A stretch of DNA of 64,000 bases from Hydractinia symbiolongicarpus (GCF_029227915.1 NC_079885.1:13777001-13841000); one strand, 5' to 3'; positions 49,332 to 62,660 are shown, counted from the first letter of the stretch. Translations and numbers: made by a program. The notes: generated from the sequence alone by a model not told the origin.

Positions 49332-52032
49332 CCATGGCTATAGAACACTGTTAACTACGTGCACAGCCCCCTGTAAGGCGTATTATTGCCTTTGCAGCCT
49401 AATAAAGGCCTTAGACGTAAACCACGTGCTTCCACGCTCCCAGCCAGGCTACCATTGATCTAGTCCTTCTAGTCTCAATGGAATACGACTTGCCAAGTCG
49501 TTCTCCTTGGCGTCATGGCTTTAGAGCACTGTGAACTATGTGCACAGCCCTCTAAATGCCGCTATATGTTCTTTTACAGGCTAATAAAGGCCTTGCACGT
49601 AAATCACGTTCTTCCACGTCCCCACCACGGCTACCAATGGCCTAGTGTTCCCAGTCTCAATGGACTACAACGTGCCAAGTCCTTTTCCTTGACGCCATGG
49701 CTATAGAACACTGTTAACTACGTGCACAACCTTGTAAAGGCAGTATTATGTCCTTTTGCAGACTAATAAAGACCTTACACGTAAATAACGTGCTTCCATG
49801 CTCCCAGTCATGCTACCATTGATCTAGTCCTTCAATTCTGAATGGAATACGACGTTCCAAGTCGTTTTTCTTCGCGCTATGGCGTTAGAACACTGTTAAC
49901 GACGTGCACGGCCCTTTGAACGCTGTAATATGGCTATTTGCAGCCTATTTAAGGCCTTATACGTAAATACTGTCGCTCCACCTGCCTGCACAAGTTACCA
50001 TTTGTGTAGTCCTTCCAGTCTCAATGGACTATGACGTCCCAAGTCCTTTTCCTTGGTGCCATGGCTATAGAACACTGTTAACTACGTGCACAGCCCTCTA
50101 AATGCCGCTATATGTTCTTTTACAGGCTAATAAAGGCCTTGCACGTAAATCACGTTCTTCCACGTCCCCATCAAGGCTACCAATGGCCTAGTGTTCCCAG
50201 TCTCAATGGACTACAACGTGCCAAGTCCTTTTCCTTGACGCCATGGCTATAGAACACTGTTAACTACGTGCACAACCTTGTAAAGGCAGTATTATGTCCT
50301 TTTGCAGACTAATAAAGACCTTACACGTAAATAACGTGCTTCCATGCTCCCAGCCATGCTAGCATTGATCTAGTCCTTCAATTCTGAATGGAATACGACG
50401 TTCCAAGTCGTTTTTCTTCGCGCTATGGCGTTAGAACACTGTTAACGACGTGCACGGCCCTTTGAACGCTGTAATATGGCTATTTGCAGCCTATTTAAGG
50501 CCTTATACGTAAATACTGTCGCTCCACCTGCCTGCACAAGTTACCATTTGTGTAGTCCTTCCAGTCTCAATGGACTATGACGTCCCAAGTCCTTTTCCTT
50601 GGTGCCATGGCTATAGAACACTGTTCACTACGTGCACAGCCCTCTAAAGTCAGTAATATGGCCTTTTGCAGCCTAATAACGCCTTTACACGTAAATGCCG
50701 TGATTCCATCACCTTCCGCGGGATGCCATTGGTCTAGTCCTTCCAGTCCAAATAGACTACAACGTGCCAAGTCGTTTTCTTTGCCACCTTGGTGTTAGAA
50801 GACCGGTAACTACGAGCAGAGTCCTCTAAATGCTGTAACATGGCCTTTTACAGACTAAAAAAGGCCTTACGCGTAAATCATGTGCTTTCACTCTCCAAAC
50901 CAGGCTACCAATGGTGTACCTTTCCGACTATCATTGAACTACGACGTCCCAATTCCTTTTCCTTGGCGCTTTAGCGTTAAAACACATTTAACTACCTGCA
51001 CGGCCCTTTGAACGCTGTAATATGGCCATTTGCAGCCTATTAAAGGCCTTATACGTAAATACTGTCGCTCCACCTGCCTGCGCAAGTTACCACTGGTGTA
51101 GTCCTTCCAGTCTCAATGGACTATGACGTCCCAAGTCGTTTTCTTTGTCGCCGTGACGTTTGAAAACCCGCAAGTACGCGCACAGTCCTCTAAATGCTAT
51201 AGTATGGCTTTTGTAAGTCTAAAAAAGGCCTTACGCGTAACTCACGTGCTTCCACTCTCCAAACCAGGCTACCAATGGTGTACCTTTCCGACTATCATTG
51301 AACTACGACGTCCCAATTCCTTTTCCTTGGCGCTTTAGCGTTAAAACACATTTAACTACGTGCACAGTCCTCTAAATGCTATAGTATGGCTTTTGTAAGT
51401 CTAAAAAAGGCCTTACGCGTAAATCACGTGCTTCCACTCTCCAAACCAGGCTACCAATGGTGTACCTTTCCGACTATCATTGAACTACGACGTGCCAATT
51501 CCTTTTCCTTGGCGCTTTAGCGTTAAAACACATTTAACTACGTGCACAGGCCTCTAAATGCTGTAATATTGCCTTTCGCAGCCAAATAAAGGCTTTACAC
51601 GTAAATAACGTGGTTCCAGCACCCTTCGCAGGATACCACTGGTCTAGCTCTTCCAGTTTCAATGGACTATGACTTGCCAAGTCGTTCTCCTTGGCGTCAT
51701 GGCTTTAGAGCACTGTGAACTATGTGCACAGCCCTCTAAATGCTGCAATATGTCCTTTTACAGACTAATAAAGGCCTTGCACATAAATCACGTTCTTCCA
51801 CGTTCCCAGCAAGGCTACCAATGGTCTAGTGTTCTCATTCTTAATGGAATATGACGTACAAAGTTCTTTTCCTTGGCGCCATGGCTTTAGAACAATGTTA
51901 ACTCCGTGCACAGCCCTCTAAATGCTGTAACATGGCCTTTTGCAGACTAATAAAAGCTATAATCGTAAATACTGTCGTTCCAACTGCCTGCGCAGGTTAC
52001 CATAGGAGTAGTCCTTCCAGTCTCAATGGACT

Positions 52033-52760
52033 ATGACGTCCCAAGTCGTTTTCTTTGTCGCCGTGACGTTTGAAAACCCGCAAGTGCGCGCACAGTCCTC
52101 TAAATGCTATAGTATGGCTTTTGTAAGTCTAAAAAAGGCCTTACGCGTAAATCACGTGCTTCCACTCTCTAAACCAGGCTACCAATGGTGTACCTTTCCG
52201 ACTATCATTGAACTACGACGTGCCAATTCCTTTTCCTTGGCGCCTTAGCGTTAAAACACATTTAACTACGTGCACAGGCCTCTAAATGCTGTAATATTGC
52301 CTTTTGCAGCCAAATAAAGGCTTTACACGTAAATAACGTGGTTCCAGCACCCTTCGCAGGATACCACTGGTCTAGCCCTTCCAGTTTTAATGGACTATGA
52401 CTTGCCAAGTCATTCTCCTTGGCGTCATGGCTTTAGAACAATGTTAACTCCGTGCACAGCCCTCTAAATGCTGCAATATGTCCTTTTACAGATTAATAAA
52501 GGCCTTGCACATAAATCACGTTCTTCCACGTTCCCAGCAAGGCTACCAATGGTCTAGTGTTCTCATTCTTAATGGAATATGACGTCCAAAGTTTTTTCCC
52601 TTGGCGCCATGGCTTTATAACAATGTTAACTCCGTGCACAGCCCTCTAAATGCTGTAACATGGCCTTTTGCAGACTAATAAAAGCTATAAACGTAAATAC
52701 TGTCGTTCCAACTGCCTGCGCAGGTTACCATAGGAGTAGTCTTTCCAGTCTCAATGGACT
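52033..52760 (+). repeat. Type unit of the 4-monomer 728-bp HOR
   Basis: Four diverged monomers occur in fixed order. Monomer 1 has TTTGAAAACCCGCAAGTG and TTACGCGTAA. Monomer 2 has TTCCAGCACCCTTCGCAGG. Monomer 3 has CTTGCACATAAATCACG and TTCTCATTC. Monomer 4 has AAAAGCTATAAWCG and CCTGCGCAGG. The order repeats with a 728-bp period at 52,761, 58,290, 59,018 and 61,204. A 3-monomer form (545 bp) arises where monomers 3 and 4 are fused in register through GCTTTAGAACAATG. Confidence 0.88.
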
Positions 52761-53305
52761 ATGACGTCCCAAGTCGTTTTCTTTGTCGCCGTGACGTTTG
52801 AAAACCCGCAAGTGCGCGCACAGTCCTCTAAATGCTATAGTATGGCTTTTGTAAGTCTAAAAAAGGCCTTACGCGTAAATCACGTGCTTCCACTCTCTAA
52901 ACCAGGCTACCAATGGTGTACCTTTCCGACTATCATTGAACTACGACGTGCCAATTCCTTTTCCTTGGCGCCTTAGCGTTAAAACACATTTAACTACGTG
53001 CACAGGCCTCTAAATGCTGTAATATTGCCTTTGCAGCCAAATAAAGGCTTTACACGTAAATAACGTGGTTCCAGCACCCTTCGCAGGATACCACTGGTCT
53101 AGCCCTTCCAGTTTCAATGGACTATGACTTGCCAAGTCGTTCTCCTTGGCGTCATGGCTTTAGAACAATGTTAACTCCGTGCACAGCCCTCTAAATGCTG
53201 TAACATGGCCTTTTGCAGACTAATAAAAGCTATAAACGTAAATACTGTCGTTCCAACTGCCTGCGCAGGTTACCATAGGAGTAGTCCTTCCAGTCTCAAT
53301 AGACT
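52761..53305 (+). repeat. Contracted 545-bp (3-monomer) HOR variant
   Basis: The next TTTGAAAACCCGC monomer follows after 545 bp instead of 728. Monomers 3 and 4 are replaced by one hybrid that starts like 3 (GACTTGCCAAGTCG) and ends like 4 (AAAAGCTATAAACG). The same 545-bp step occurs at 53,306-53,850, 59,931-60,475 and 62,117-62,661. Confidence 0.85.
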
Positions 53306-53849
53306 ATGACGTCCCAAGTCGTTTTCTTTGTCGCCGTGACGTTTGAAAACCCGCAAGTGCGCGCACAGTCCTCTAAATGCTATAGTATGGCTTTTGTAAG
53401 TCTAAAAAAGGCCTTACGCGTAAATCACGTGCTTCCACTCTCTAAACCAGGCTACCAATGGTGTACCTTTCCGACTATCATTGAACTACGACGTGCCAAT
53501 TCCTTTTCCTTGGCGCCTTAGCGTTAAAACACATTTAACTACGTGCACAGGCCTCTAAATGCTGTAATATTGCCTTTGCAGCCAAATAAAGGCTTTACAC
53601 GTAAATAACGTGGTTCCAGCACCCTTCGCAGGATACCACTGGTCTAGCCCTTCCAGTTTCAATGGACTATGACTTGCCAAGTCGTTCTCCTTGGCGTCAT
53701 GGCTTTAGAACAATGTTAACTCCGTGCACAACCCTCTAAATGCTGTAACATGGCCTTTTGCAGACTAATAAAAGCTATAAACGTAAATACTGTCGTTCCA
53801 ACTGCCTGCGCAGGTTACCATAGGAGTAGTCCTTCCAGTCTCAATAGAC

Positions 53850-54101
53850 TATGACGTCCCAAGTCGTTTTCTTTGTCGCCGTGACGTTTGAAAACCCGCA
53901 AGTGCGCGCACAGTCCTCTAAATGCTATAGTATGGCTTTTCCTTGGTGCCATGGCTATAGAACACTGTTAACTACGTGCGCAGCCCTCTAAAGGCAGTAA
54001 TATGTCCATTTGCAGCCTAATAAAGGCCTTACACGTAAATCACGTTCTTCCACGTCCCCAGCAAGGCTACCAATGGTCTAGTATTCTCAGTCTTAATGGA
54101 A
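53850..54101 (+). repeat. 252-bp fused monomer, copy 1
   Basis: This monomer reads as usual to TATGGCTTTT (ending at 53,940) and then continues with CCTTGGTGCCATGG, which belongs about 70 bp earlier in the monomer. The anchor-to-anchor distance is therefore 182+70=252 bp. The joint lies in CTTTTCC, present at both parental positions, so it is an out-of-register microhomology join. The GTATTCTCAG variant follows. Confidence 0.9.
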
Positions 54102-54339
54102 TATGACGTCCAAAGTTCTTTTCCTTGGCGCCATGGCTTTAGAACAATGTTAACTCCGTGCACAGCCCTCTAAATGCTGTAACATGGCCTTTTGCAGACT
54201 AATAAAAGCTATAAACGTAAATACTGTCGTTCCAACTGCCTGCACAGGTTACCATAGGAGTAGTCCTTCCAGTCTCAATGGACTATGACGTCCCAAGTCC
54301 TTTTCCTTAGTGCCATGGCTATAGAACACTTTTAACTAC

Positions 54340-54349
54340 GTGCATGCAC
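54340..54349. repeat. GTGCATGCAC palindrome (4-bp insertion), copy 1
   Basis: The usual GTGCAC is expanded to the perfect 10-bp palindrome GTGCATGCAC by a 4-bp insertion, making this monomer longer. It recurs at 59,618, 61,804 and 63,151. Confidence 0.88.
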
Positions 54350-54680
54350 AGCCCTGTAAAGGCAGTAATATGTCCATTTGCAGCCTAATAAAGGCCTTAC
54401 AAGTAAATGCCGTGATTCCAGCAACCTTCGCAGGATACCATTGATCTAGTCCTTCTAGTCTCAATGGACTACGACTTGCCAAGTCGTTCTCCTTGGCGTC
54501 ATGGCTTTAGAGCACTGTGAACTATGTGCACAGGCCTCTAAATGCTGCAATATGTCCTTTTACATACTAATAAAGGCCTTGCACGTAAATCACGTTCTTC
54601 CACGTCCCCAGCAAGGCTACCAATGGTCTAGTGTTCCCAGTCTTAATGGAATATGACGTCCAAAGTCCTTTTCCTTGACG

Positions 54681-57600
54681 CCATGGCTATAGAACACTGT
54701 TAACTACGTGCACAGCCCCCTGTAAGCCGTATTATTGCCTTTGCAGCCTAATAAAGGCCTTAGACGTAAACCACGTGCTTCCACGCTCCCAGCCAGGCTA
54801 CCATTGATCTAGTCCTTCTAGTCTCAATGGAATACGACTTGCCAAGTCGTTCTCCTTGGCGTCATGGCTTTAGAGCACTGTGAACTATGTGCACAGCCCT
54901 CTAAATGCCGCTATATGTTCTTTTACAGGCTAATAAAGGCCTTGCACGTAAATCACGTTCTTCCACGTCCCCATCAAGGCTACCAATGGCCTAGTGTTCC
55001 CAGTCTCAATGGACTACAACGTGCCAAGTCCTTTTCCTTGACGCCATGGCTATAGAACACTGTTAACTACGTGCACAACCTTGTAAAGGCAGTATTATGT
55101 CCTTTTGCAGACTAATAAAGACCTTACACGTAAATAACGTGCTTCCATGCTCCCAGCCATGCTACCATTGATCTAGTCCTTCAATTCTGAATGGAATACG
55201 ACGTTCCAAGTCGTTTTTCTTCGCGCTATGGCGTTAGAACACTGTTAACGACGTGCACGGCCCTTTGAACGCTGTAATATGGCCATTTGCAGCCTATTTA
55301 AGGCCTTATACGTAAATACTGTCGCTCCACCTGCCTGCACAAGTTACCATTTGTGTAGTCCTTCCAGTCTCAATGGACTATGACGTCCCAAGTCCTTTTC
55401 CTTGGTGCCATGGCTATAGAACACTGTTAACTACGTGCACAGCCCTCTAAAGGCAGTAATATGTCCTTTTACATACTAATAAAGGCCTTGCACGTAAATC
55501 ACGTTCTTCCACGTCCCCAGCAAGGCTACCAATGGTCTAGTGTTCCCAGTCTTAATGGAATATGACGTCCAAAGTCCTTTTCCTTGACGCCATGGCTATA
55601 GAACACTGTTAACTACGTGCACAGCCCCCTGTAAGCCGTATTATTGCCTTTGCAGCCTAATAAAGGCCTTAGACGTAAACCACGTGCTTCCACGCTCCCA
55701 GCCAGGCTACCATTGATCTAGTCCTTCTAGTCTCAATGGAATACGACTTGCCAAGTCGTTCTCCTTGGCGTCATGGCTTTAGAGCACTGTGAACTATGTG
55801 CACAGCCCTCTAAATGCCGCTATATGTTCTTTTACAGGCTAATAAAGGCCTTGCACGTAAATCACGTTCTTCCACGTCCCCATCAAGGCTACCAATGGCC
55901 TAGTGTTCCCAGTCTCAATGGACTACAACGTGCCAAGTCCTTTTCCTTGACGCCATGGCTATAGAACACTGTTAACTACGTGCACAACCTTGTAAAGGCA
56001 GTATTATGTCCTTTTGCAGACTAATAAAGACCTTACACGTAAATAACGTGCTTCCATGCTCCCAGCCATGCTACCATTGATCTAGTCCTTCAATTCTGAA
56101 TGGAATACGACGTTCCAAGTCGTTTTCCTTGACGCCATGGCTATAGAACACTGTTCACTACGTGCACAGCCCTCTAAAGTCAGTAATATGGCCTTTTGCA
56201 GCCTAATAACGCCTTTACACGTAAATGCCGTGATTCCATCACCTTCCGCGGGATGCCATTGGTCTAGTCCTTCCAGTCCAAATAGACTACAACGTGCCAA
56301 GTCGTTTTCTTTGCCACCTTGGTGTTAGAAGACCGGTAACTACGAGCAGAGTCCTCTAAATGCTGTAACATGGCCTTTTACAGACTAAAAAAGGCCTTAC
56401 GCGTAAATCATGTGCTTTCACTCTCCAAACCAGGCTACCAATGGTGTACCTTTCCGACTATCATTGAACTACGACGTCCCAATTCCTTTTCCTTGGCGCT
56501 TTAGCGTTAAAACACATTTAACTACCTGCACGGCCCTTTGAACGCTGTAATATGGCCATTTGCAGCCTATTAAAGGCCTTATACGTAAATACTGTCGCTC
56601 CACCTGCCTGCGCAAGTTACCACTGGTGTAGTCCTTCCAGTCTCAATGGACTATGACGTCCCAAGTCGTTTTCTTTGTCGCCGTGACGTTTGAAAACCCG
56701 CAAGTACGCGCACAGTCCTCTAAATGCTATAGTATGGCTTTTGTAAGTCTAAAAAAGGCCTTACGCGTAACTCACGTGCTTCCACTCTCCAAACCAGGCT
56801 ACCAATGGTGTACCTTTCCGACTATCATTGAACTACGACGTCCCAATTCCTTTTCCTTGGCGCTTTAGCGTTAAAACACATTTAACTACGTCACAGTCCT
56901 CTAAATGCTATAGTATGGCTTTTGTAAGTCTAAAAAAGGCCTTACGCGTAAATCACGTGCTTCCACTCTCCAAACCAGGCTACCAATGGTGTACCTTTCC
57001 GACTATCATTGAACTACGACGTGCCAATTCCTTTTCCTTGGCGCTTTAGCGTTAAAACACATTTAACTACGTGCACAGGCCTCTAAATGCTGTAATATTG
57101 CCTTTTGCAGCCAAATAAAGGCTTTACACGTAAATAACGTGGTTCCAGCACCCTTCGCAGGATACCACTGGTCTAGCCCTTCCAGTTTCAATGGACTATG
57201 ACTTGCCAAGTCGTTCTCCTTGGCGTCATGGCTTTAGAGCACTGTGAACTATGTGCACAGCCCTCTAAATGCTGCAATATGTCCTTTTACAGACTAATAA
57301 AGGCCTTGCACATAAATCACGTTCTTCCACGTTCCCAGCAAGGCTACCAATGGTCTAGTGTTCTCATTCTTAATGGAATATGACGTCCAAAGTTCTTTTC
57401 CTTGGCGCCATGGCTTTAGAACAATGTTAACTCCGTGCACAGCCCTCTAAATGCTGTAACATGGCCTTTTGCAGACTAATAAAAGCTATAAACGTAAATA
57501 CTGTCGTTCCAACTGCCTGCGCAGGTTACCATAGGAGTAGTCCTTCCAGTCTCAATGGACTATGACGTCCCAAGTCGTTTTCTTTGTCGCCGTGACGTTT

Positions 57601-59561
57601 GAAAACCCGCAAGTGCGCGCACAGTCCTCAAAATGCTATAGTATGGCTTTTGTAAGTCTAAAAAAGGCCTTACGCGTAAATCACGTGCTTCCACTCTCCA
57701 AACCAGGCTACCAATGGTGTACCTTTCCGACTATCATTGAACTACGACGTGCCAATTCCTTTTCCTTGGCGCTTTAGCGTTAAAACACATTTAACTACGT
57801 GCACAGGCCTCTAAATGCTGTAATATTGCCTTTTGCAGCCAAATAAAGGCTTTACACGTAAATAACGTGGTTCCAGCACCCTTCGCAGGATACCACTGGT
57901 CTAGCCCTTCCAGTTTCAATGGACTATGACTTGCCAAGTCGTTCTCCTTGGCGTCATGGCTTTAGAGCACTGTGAACTATGTGCACAGCCCTCTAAATGC
58001 TGCAATATGTCCTTTTACAGACTAATAAAGGCCTTGCACATAAATCACGTTCTTCCACGTTCCCAGCAAGGCTACCAATGGTCTAGTGTTCTCATTCTTA
58101 ATGGAATATGACGTCCAAAGTTCTTTTCCTTGGCGCCATGGCTTTAGAACAATGTTAACTCCGTGCACAGCCCTCTAAATGCTGTAACATGGCCTTTTGC
58201 AGACTAATAAAAGCTATAAACGTAAATACTGTCGTTCCAACTGCCTGCGCAGGTTACCATAGGAGTAGTCCTTCCAGTCTCAATGGACTATGACGTCCCA
58301 AGTCGTTTTCTTTGTCGCCGTGACGTTTGAAAACCCGCAAGTGCGCGCACAGTCCTCAAAATGCTATAGTATGGCTTTTGTAAGTCTAAAAAAGGCCTTA
58401 CGCGTAAATCACGTGCTTCCACTCTCTAAACCAGGCTACCAATGGTGTACCTTTCCGACTATCATTGAACTACGACGTGCCAATTCCTTTTCCTTGGCGC
58501 CTTAGCGTTAAAACACATTTAACTACGTGCACAGGCCTCTAAATGCTGTAATATTGCCTTTTGCAGCCAAATAAAGGCTTTACACGTAAATAACGTGGTT
58601 CCAGCACCCTTCGCAGGATACCACTGGTCTAGCCCTTCCAGTTTTAATGGACTATGACTTGCCAAGTCATTCTCCTTGGCGTCATGGCTTTAGAACAATG
58701 TTAACTCCGTGCACAGCCCTCTAAATGCTGCAATATGTCCTTTTACAGACTAATAAAGGCCTTGCACATAAATCACGTTCTTCCACGTTCCCAGCAAGGC
58801 TACCAATGGTCTAGTGTTCTCATTCTTAATGGAATATGACGTCCAAAGTTCTTTTCCTTGGCGCCATGGCTTTAGAACAATGTTAACTCCGTGCACAGCC
58901 CTCTAAATGCTGTAACATGGCCTTTTGCAGACTAATAAAAGCTATAAACGTAAATACTGTCGTTCCAACTGCCTGCGCAGGTTACCATAGGAGTAGTCCT
59001 TCCAGTCTCAATGGACTATGACGTCCCAAGTCGTTTTCTTTGTCGCCGTGACGTTTGAAAACCCGCAAGTGCGCGCACAGTCCTCTAAATGCTATAGTAT
59101 GGCTTTTGTAAGTCTAAAAAAGGCCTTACGCGTAAATCACGTGCTTCCACTCTCTAAACCAGGCTACCAATGGTGTACCTTTCCGACTATCATTGAACTA
59201 CGACGTGCCAATTCCTTTTCCTTGGCGCCTTAGCGTTAAAACACATTTAACTACGTGCACAGGCCTCTAAATGCTGTAATATTGCCTTTGCAGCCAAATA
59301 AAGGCTTTACACGTAAATAACGTGGTTCCAGCACCCTTCGCAGGATACCACTGGTCTAGCCCTTCCAGTTTCAATGGACTATGACTTGCCAAGTCGTTCT
59401 CCTTGGCGTCATGGCTTTAGAACAATGTTAACTCCGTGCACAGCCCTCTAAATGCTGTAACATGGCCTTTTGCAGACTAATAAAAGCTATAAACGTAAAT
59501 ACTGTCGTTCCAACTGCCTGCGCAGGTTACCATAGGAGTAGTCCTTCCAGTCTCAATGGAC
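54681..59561 (+). repeat. 5.3-5.5-kb macro-duplication, right copy
   Basis: The block is collinear with the left copy but rearranged. The GCCGCTATATG segment is duplicated at 909 bp (54,864 and 55,773), the part from about 56,127 follows 50,597 onward, and one additional 728-bp unit is present (57,198 and 57,926). A 2-bp loss (ACGTCACAG for ACGTGCACAG, near 56,889) distinguishes it from 51,359. Confidence 0.8.
57198..58653 (+). repeat. Two tandem 728-bp HOR units
   Basis: GACTTGCC monomers with GCTTTAGAGCACTG start at 57,198 and 57,926, 728 bp apart, and both units are nearly identical. The left macro-copy has only one such unit (51,669), so this is an added copy. The CTCAAAATGC variant (for CTCTAAATGC) near 57,629 is shared at 58,357 and 60,543. 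Confidence 0.85.
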
Positions 59562-61747
59562 TATGACGTCCCAAGTCCTTTTCCTTAGTGCCATGGCTAT
59601 AGAACACTTTTAACTACGTGCATGCACAGCCCTGTAAAGGCAGTAATATGTCCATTTGCAGCCTAATAAAGGCCTTACAAGTAAATGCCGTGCTTCCATG
59701 CTCCCAGCCATGCTACCATTGATCTAGTCCTTCAAGTCTGAATGGAATACGACGTTCCAAGTCGTTTTCCTTCGCGCTATGGCGTTAGAACACTGTTAAC
59801 TACGTGCACGGCCCTTTGAACGCTGTAATATGGTTATTTGCAGGCTATTAAAGGCCTTATACGTAAATACTGTCGCTTCACCTGCCTGCGCAAGTTACCA
59901 TTGGTGTAGTCCTTACAGTCTCAATGGAATATGACGTCCCAAGTCGTTTTCTTTGTCGCCGTGACGTTTGAAAACCCGCAAGTACGCGCACAGTCCTCTA
60001 AATGCTATAGTATGGCTTTTGTAAGTCTAAAAAAGGCCTTACGCGTAAATCACGTGCTTCCACTCTCTAAACCAGGCTACCAATGGTGTACCTTTCCGAC
60101 TATCATTGAACTACGACGTGCCAATTCCTTTTCCTTGGCGCCTTAGCGTTAAAACACATTTAACTACGTGCACAGGCCTCTAAATGCTGTAATATTGCCT
60201 TTGCAGCCAAATAAAGGCTTTACACGTAAATAACGTGGTTCCAGCACCCTTCGCAGGATACCACTGGTCTAGCCCTTCCAGTTTCAATGGACTATGACTT
60301 GCCAAGTCGTTCTCCTTGGCGTCATGGCTTTAGAACAATGTTAACTCCGTGCACAGCCCTCTAAATGCTGTAACATGGCCTTTTGCAGACTAATAAAAGC
60401 TATAAACGTAAATACTGTCGTTCCAACTGCCTGCGCAGGTTACCATAGGAGTAGTCCTTCCAGTCTCAATGGACTATGACGTCCCAAGTCGTTTTCTTTG
60501 TCGCCGTGACGTTTGAAAACCCGCAAGTGCGCGCACAGTCCTCAAAATGCTATAGTATGGCTTTTGTAAGTCTAAAAAAGGCCTTACGCGTAAATCACGT
60601 GCTTCCACTCTCCAAACCAGGCTACCAATGGTGTACCTTTCCGACTATCATTGAACTACGACGTGCCAATTCCTTTTCCTTGGCGCTTTAGCGTTAAAAC
60701 ACATTTAACTACGTGCACAGGCCTCTAAATGCTGTAATATTGCCTTTTGCAGCCAAATAAAGGCTTTACACGTAAATAACGTGGTTCCAGCACCCTTCGC
60801 AGGATACCACTGGTCTAGCCCTTCCAGTTTCAATGGACTATGACTTGCCAAGTCGTTCTCCTTGGCGTCATGGCTTTAGAGCACTGTGAACTATGTGCAC
60901 AGCCCTCTAAATGCTGCAATATGTCCTTTTACAGACTAATAAAGGCCTTGCACATAAATCACGTTCTTCCACGTTCCCAGCAAGGCTACCAATGGTCTAG
61001 TGTTCTCATTCTTAATGGAATATGACGTCCAAAGTTCTTTTCCTTGGCGCCATGGCTTTAGAACAATGTTAACTCCGTGCACAGCCCTCTAAATGCTGTA
61101 ACATGGCCTTTTGCAGACTAATAAAAGCTATAAACGTAAATACTGTCGTTCCAACTGCCTGCGCAGGTTACCATAGGAGTAGTCCTTCCAGTCTCAATGG
61201 ACTATGACGTCCCAAGTCGTTTTCTTTGTCGCCGTGACGTTTGAAAACCCGCAAGTGCGCGCACAGTCCTCTAAATGCTATAGTATGGCTTTTGTAAGTC
61301 TAAAAAAGGCCTTACGCGTAAATCACGTGCTTCCACTCTCTAAACCAGGCTACCAATGGTGTACCTTTCCGACTATCATTGAACTACGACGTGCCAATTC
61401 CTTTTCCTTGGCGCCTTAGCGTTAAAACACATTTAACTACGTGCACAGGCCTCTAAATGCTGTAATATTGCCTTTGCAGCCAAATAAAGGCTTTACACGT
61501 AAATAACGTGGTTCCAGCACCCTTCGCAGGATACCACTGGTCTAGCCCTTCCAGTTTCAATGGACTATGACTTGCCAAGTCGTTCTCCTTGGCGTCATGG
61601 CTTTAGAACAATGTTAACTCCGTGCACAGCCCTCTAAATGCTGTAACATGGCCTTTTGCAGACTAATAAAAGCTATAAACGTAAATACTGTCGTTCCAAC
61701 TGCCTGCGCAGGTTACCATAGGAGTAGTCCTTCCAGTCTCAATGGAC
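59562..61747 (+). repeat. 2,186-bp HOR unit (12 monomers plus 2-4 bp)
   Basis: The monomer order and private variants at 59,562-59,930 recur at 61,748-62,116 (offset 2,186 bp). The unit contains the GTGCATGCAC insertion monomer, a GGTTATTTGCAGG monomer, a 545-bp contracted unit and 728-bp units. Confidence 0.84.
59618..59627. repeat. GTGCATGCAC palindrome, copy 2
   Basis: Same insertion as at 54,340; the surrounding CTTAGTGCCATGG and CCCTGTAAAGG variants are also shared. Confidence 0.88.
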
Positions 61748-61803
61748 TATGACGTCCCAAGTCCTTTTCCTTAGTGCCATGGCTATAGAACACTTTTAAC
61801 TAC

Positions 61804-61813
61804 GTGCATGCAC
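61804..61813. repeat. GTGCATGCAC palindrome, copy 3
   Basis: Same insertion and flanking variants, 2,186 bp after copy 2. Confidence 0.88.
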
Positions 61814-62660
61814 AGCCCTGTAAAGGCAGTAATATGTCCATTTGCAGCCTAATAAAGGCCTTACAAGTAAATGCCGTGCTTCCATGCTCCCAGCCATGCT
61901 ACCATTGATCTAGTCCTTCAAGTCTGAATGGAATACGACGTTCCAAGTCGTTTTCCTTCGCGCTATGGCGTTAGAACACTGTTAACTACGTGCACGGCCC
62001 TTTGAACGCTGTAATATGGTTATTTGCAGGCTATTAAAGGCCTTATACGTAAATACTGTCGCTTCACCTGCCTGCGCAAGTTACCATTGGTGTAGTCCTT
62101 ACAGTCTCAATGGAATATGACGTCCCAAGTCGTTTTCTTTGTCGCCGTGACGTTTGAAAACCCGCAAGTACGCGCACAGTCCTCTAAATGCTATAGTATG
62201 GCTTTTGTAAGTCTAAAAAAGGCCTTACGCGTAAATCACGTGCTTCCACTCTCTAAACCAGGCTACCAATGGTGTACCTTTCCGACTATCATTGAACTAC
62301 GACGTGCCAATTCCTTTTCCTTGGCGCCTTAGCGTTAAAACACATTTAACTACGTGCACAGGCCTCTAAATGCTGTAATATTGCCTTTGCAGCCAAATAA
62401 AGGCTTTACACGTAAATAACGTGGTTCCAGCACCCTTCGCAGGATACCACTGGTCTAGCCCTTCCAGTTTCAATGGACTATGACTTGCCAAGTCGTTCTC
62501 CTTGGCGTCATGGCTTTAGAACAATGTTAACTCCGTGCACAGCCCTCTAAATGCTGTAACATGGCCTTTTGTAGACTAATAAAAGCTATAAACGTAAATA
62601 CTGTCGTTCCAACTGCCTGCGCAGGTTACCATAGGAGTAGTCCTTCCAGTCTCAATAGAC

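Larger units (their letters stand above)
49332..54680 (+). repeat. 5.3-5.5-kb macro-duplication, left copy
   Basis: The left copy of a macro-unit has partners 5,349 bp away (49,515 to 54,864) and 5,530 bp away (51,123 to 56,653). It contains a 3-monomer duplication (the ATGCCGCTATATG word at 49,556 and 50,102, 546 bp apart), a stretch of 728-bp HOR units, and a 252-bp fused monomer near its end. The offset is not a multiple of 182 because the interval includes the fused monomer (+70 bp). Confidence 0.8.
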
